The notes below the pieces were generated by a model. The model was not told the DNA's origin. It worked only from the letters and a program-made list of their open reading frames with translations, and ran no database searches. A program made the translations under genes and the position numbers. DNA of 39,273 bases from Rhodobacteraceae bacterium UBA6141 (GTDB lineage: Bacteria; Pseudomonadota; Alphaproteobacteria; Rhodobacterales; Rhodobacteraceae): assembly GCA_002423245.1 (NCBI GenBank), contig DIVD01000042.1, positions 8,747 through 48,019 of the forward strand. Direction: 5' to 3'. This document shows, piece by piece, positions 38,996 through 39,273 of this stretch (the first letter of the stretch is position 1; every line of letters starts with the position of its first letter).

Positions 38996-39273
38996 TCAGT
39001 GGAGGACGCGCGGCGCTGGGGCCGGTGCTGCGTCATCCCATTCCTCCTCATCCCATTCGCTGTCGCGCTGGCCGTCGCGCCCCGCTTGGGCAAGTGCCCG
39101 CGCTGGGGCTTCAATCCGGGCAATCCATCGCTCCGGTCCTGTATGGGCCGCCTCTGCCATCGCATCGCCCAAGATCACCGCCGCATCGTCCACAATCCAG
39201 CGGTCATGGCGCATTGCCGATAGGGCAAGCTGCGCGACCTCAAGCCCGGCCAGCGCCAGAAAGCGGTAGTCGA
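38996..39273 (-). CDS. Hypothetical protein of the integrated element (5' end outside window)
   Basis: A minus-strand frame open to the right edge, about 92 residues visible. It reads RFLALAGLEVAQLALSAMRHDRWIVDDAAVILGDAMAEAAHTGPERWIARIEAPARALAQAG, followed by a strongly acidic SEWDEEEWDD and a proline/alanine end. The composition is far more protein-like than the overlapping plus-strand frame. Function is unknown. Confidence 0.5.
   Translation of the reverse strand, partial: DYRFLALAGLEVAQLALSAMRHDRWIVDDAAVILGDAMAEAAHTGPERWIARIEAPARALAQAGRDGQRDSEWDEEEWDDAAPAPAPRVLH

Noticed and set aside
38951..39223. Plus-strand 90-codon frame starting right after the 38624-38950 gene
   Set aside because: It overlaps the minus-strand frame, which has much better amino-acid composition and stays open to the window edge.

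Overview
The window is GC-rich (roughly 70%) chromosomal DNA of an alphaproteobacterium, most likely Rhodobacteraceae. The evidence is the nrdR-ribD / ribE-ribBA-ribH-nusB block, a ribBA whose cyclohydrolase half has lost its zinc cysteines, a Cys-free L33, an alphaproteobacterial type SOS box (GTTC-N7-GTTC) in front of mmcB, and Shine-Dalgarno sites of the GGAG type. Genus and species cannot be told from the sequence.

Layout. 1-2719: end of metG, a hemolysin III/PAQR-like membrane protein, an ExoD-family membrane protein and a cold shock gene. 3059-12463: nrdR and ribD, then a capsule block on the opposite strand (kpsS, a Wza/KpsD-type outer-membrane lipoprotein, kpsC), then ribE, ribBA, ribH and nusB. 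12609-18980: a small membrane protein, a divergent pair formed by a probable 6S RNA gene and SOS-controlled mmcB, a small DUF6324-like gene, metH and a DMT-family transporter. 18984-24986: a seven-gene minus-strand operon (small membrane protein, XpaC-like, TelA-like, DUF2927 lipoprotein, SPFH-GYF protein, zinc-ribbon membrane protein, decayed dtd). 25115-31436: an rluB-type pseudouridine synthase with a very long basic tail, tadA, a large palindromic repeat, a UPF0173 hydrolase, a ceramidase-like membrane protein, gatC-gatA and a lipoprotein. 31441-37385: an AmiD-like amidase, rnpB, a truncated glycosyltransferase, rpmG, a Bax-inhibitor-1 protein, a quinone oxidoreductase, an XRE regulator behind a textbook sigma-54 promoter, and a hisN-like phosphatase. 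37491-39273: a 46-nt 3' fragment of a threonine tRNA gene, a truncated tyrosine integrase and small unknown phage-like genes, which mark one end of an integrated element continuing past the right edge.

How the genes fit together. The rib genes supply the whole deaminase/reductase-to-riboflavin pathway except a working GTP cyclohydrolase II. The kps genes supply the Kdo linker glycosyltransferases and the outer-membrane export channel of an ABC-type capsule; the inner-membrane transporter is not here. The TelA/XpaC/SPFH/zinc-ribbon operon looks like a membrane-stress module related in parts to Bacillus YdjG/YdjI, and is the best candidate for an under-described system. GatA and GatC belong to the amidotransferase that makes Gln-tRNA and/or Asn-tRNA. 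TadA and the RluB-like enzyme modify tRNA and rRNA.

A pattern that cuts across the genes is the number of short tandem repeats (units of 12-18 nt, 2-4 copies). Many sit right at stop codons or just upstream of genes, and some set the C-terminus of a protein or carry promoter-like hexamers. All calls come from reading the sequence only; no database search was run.
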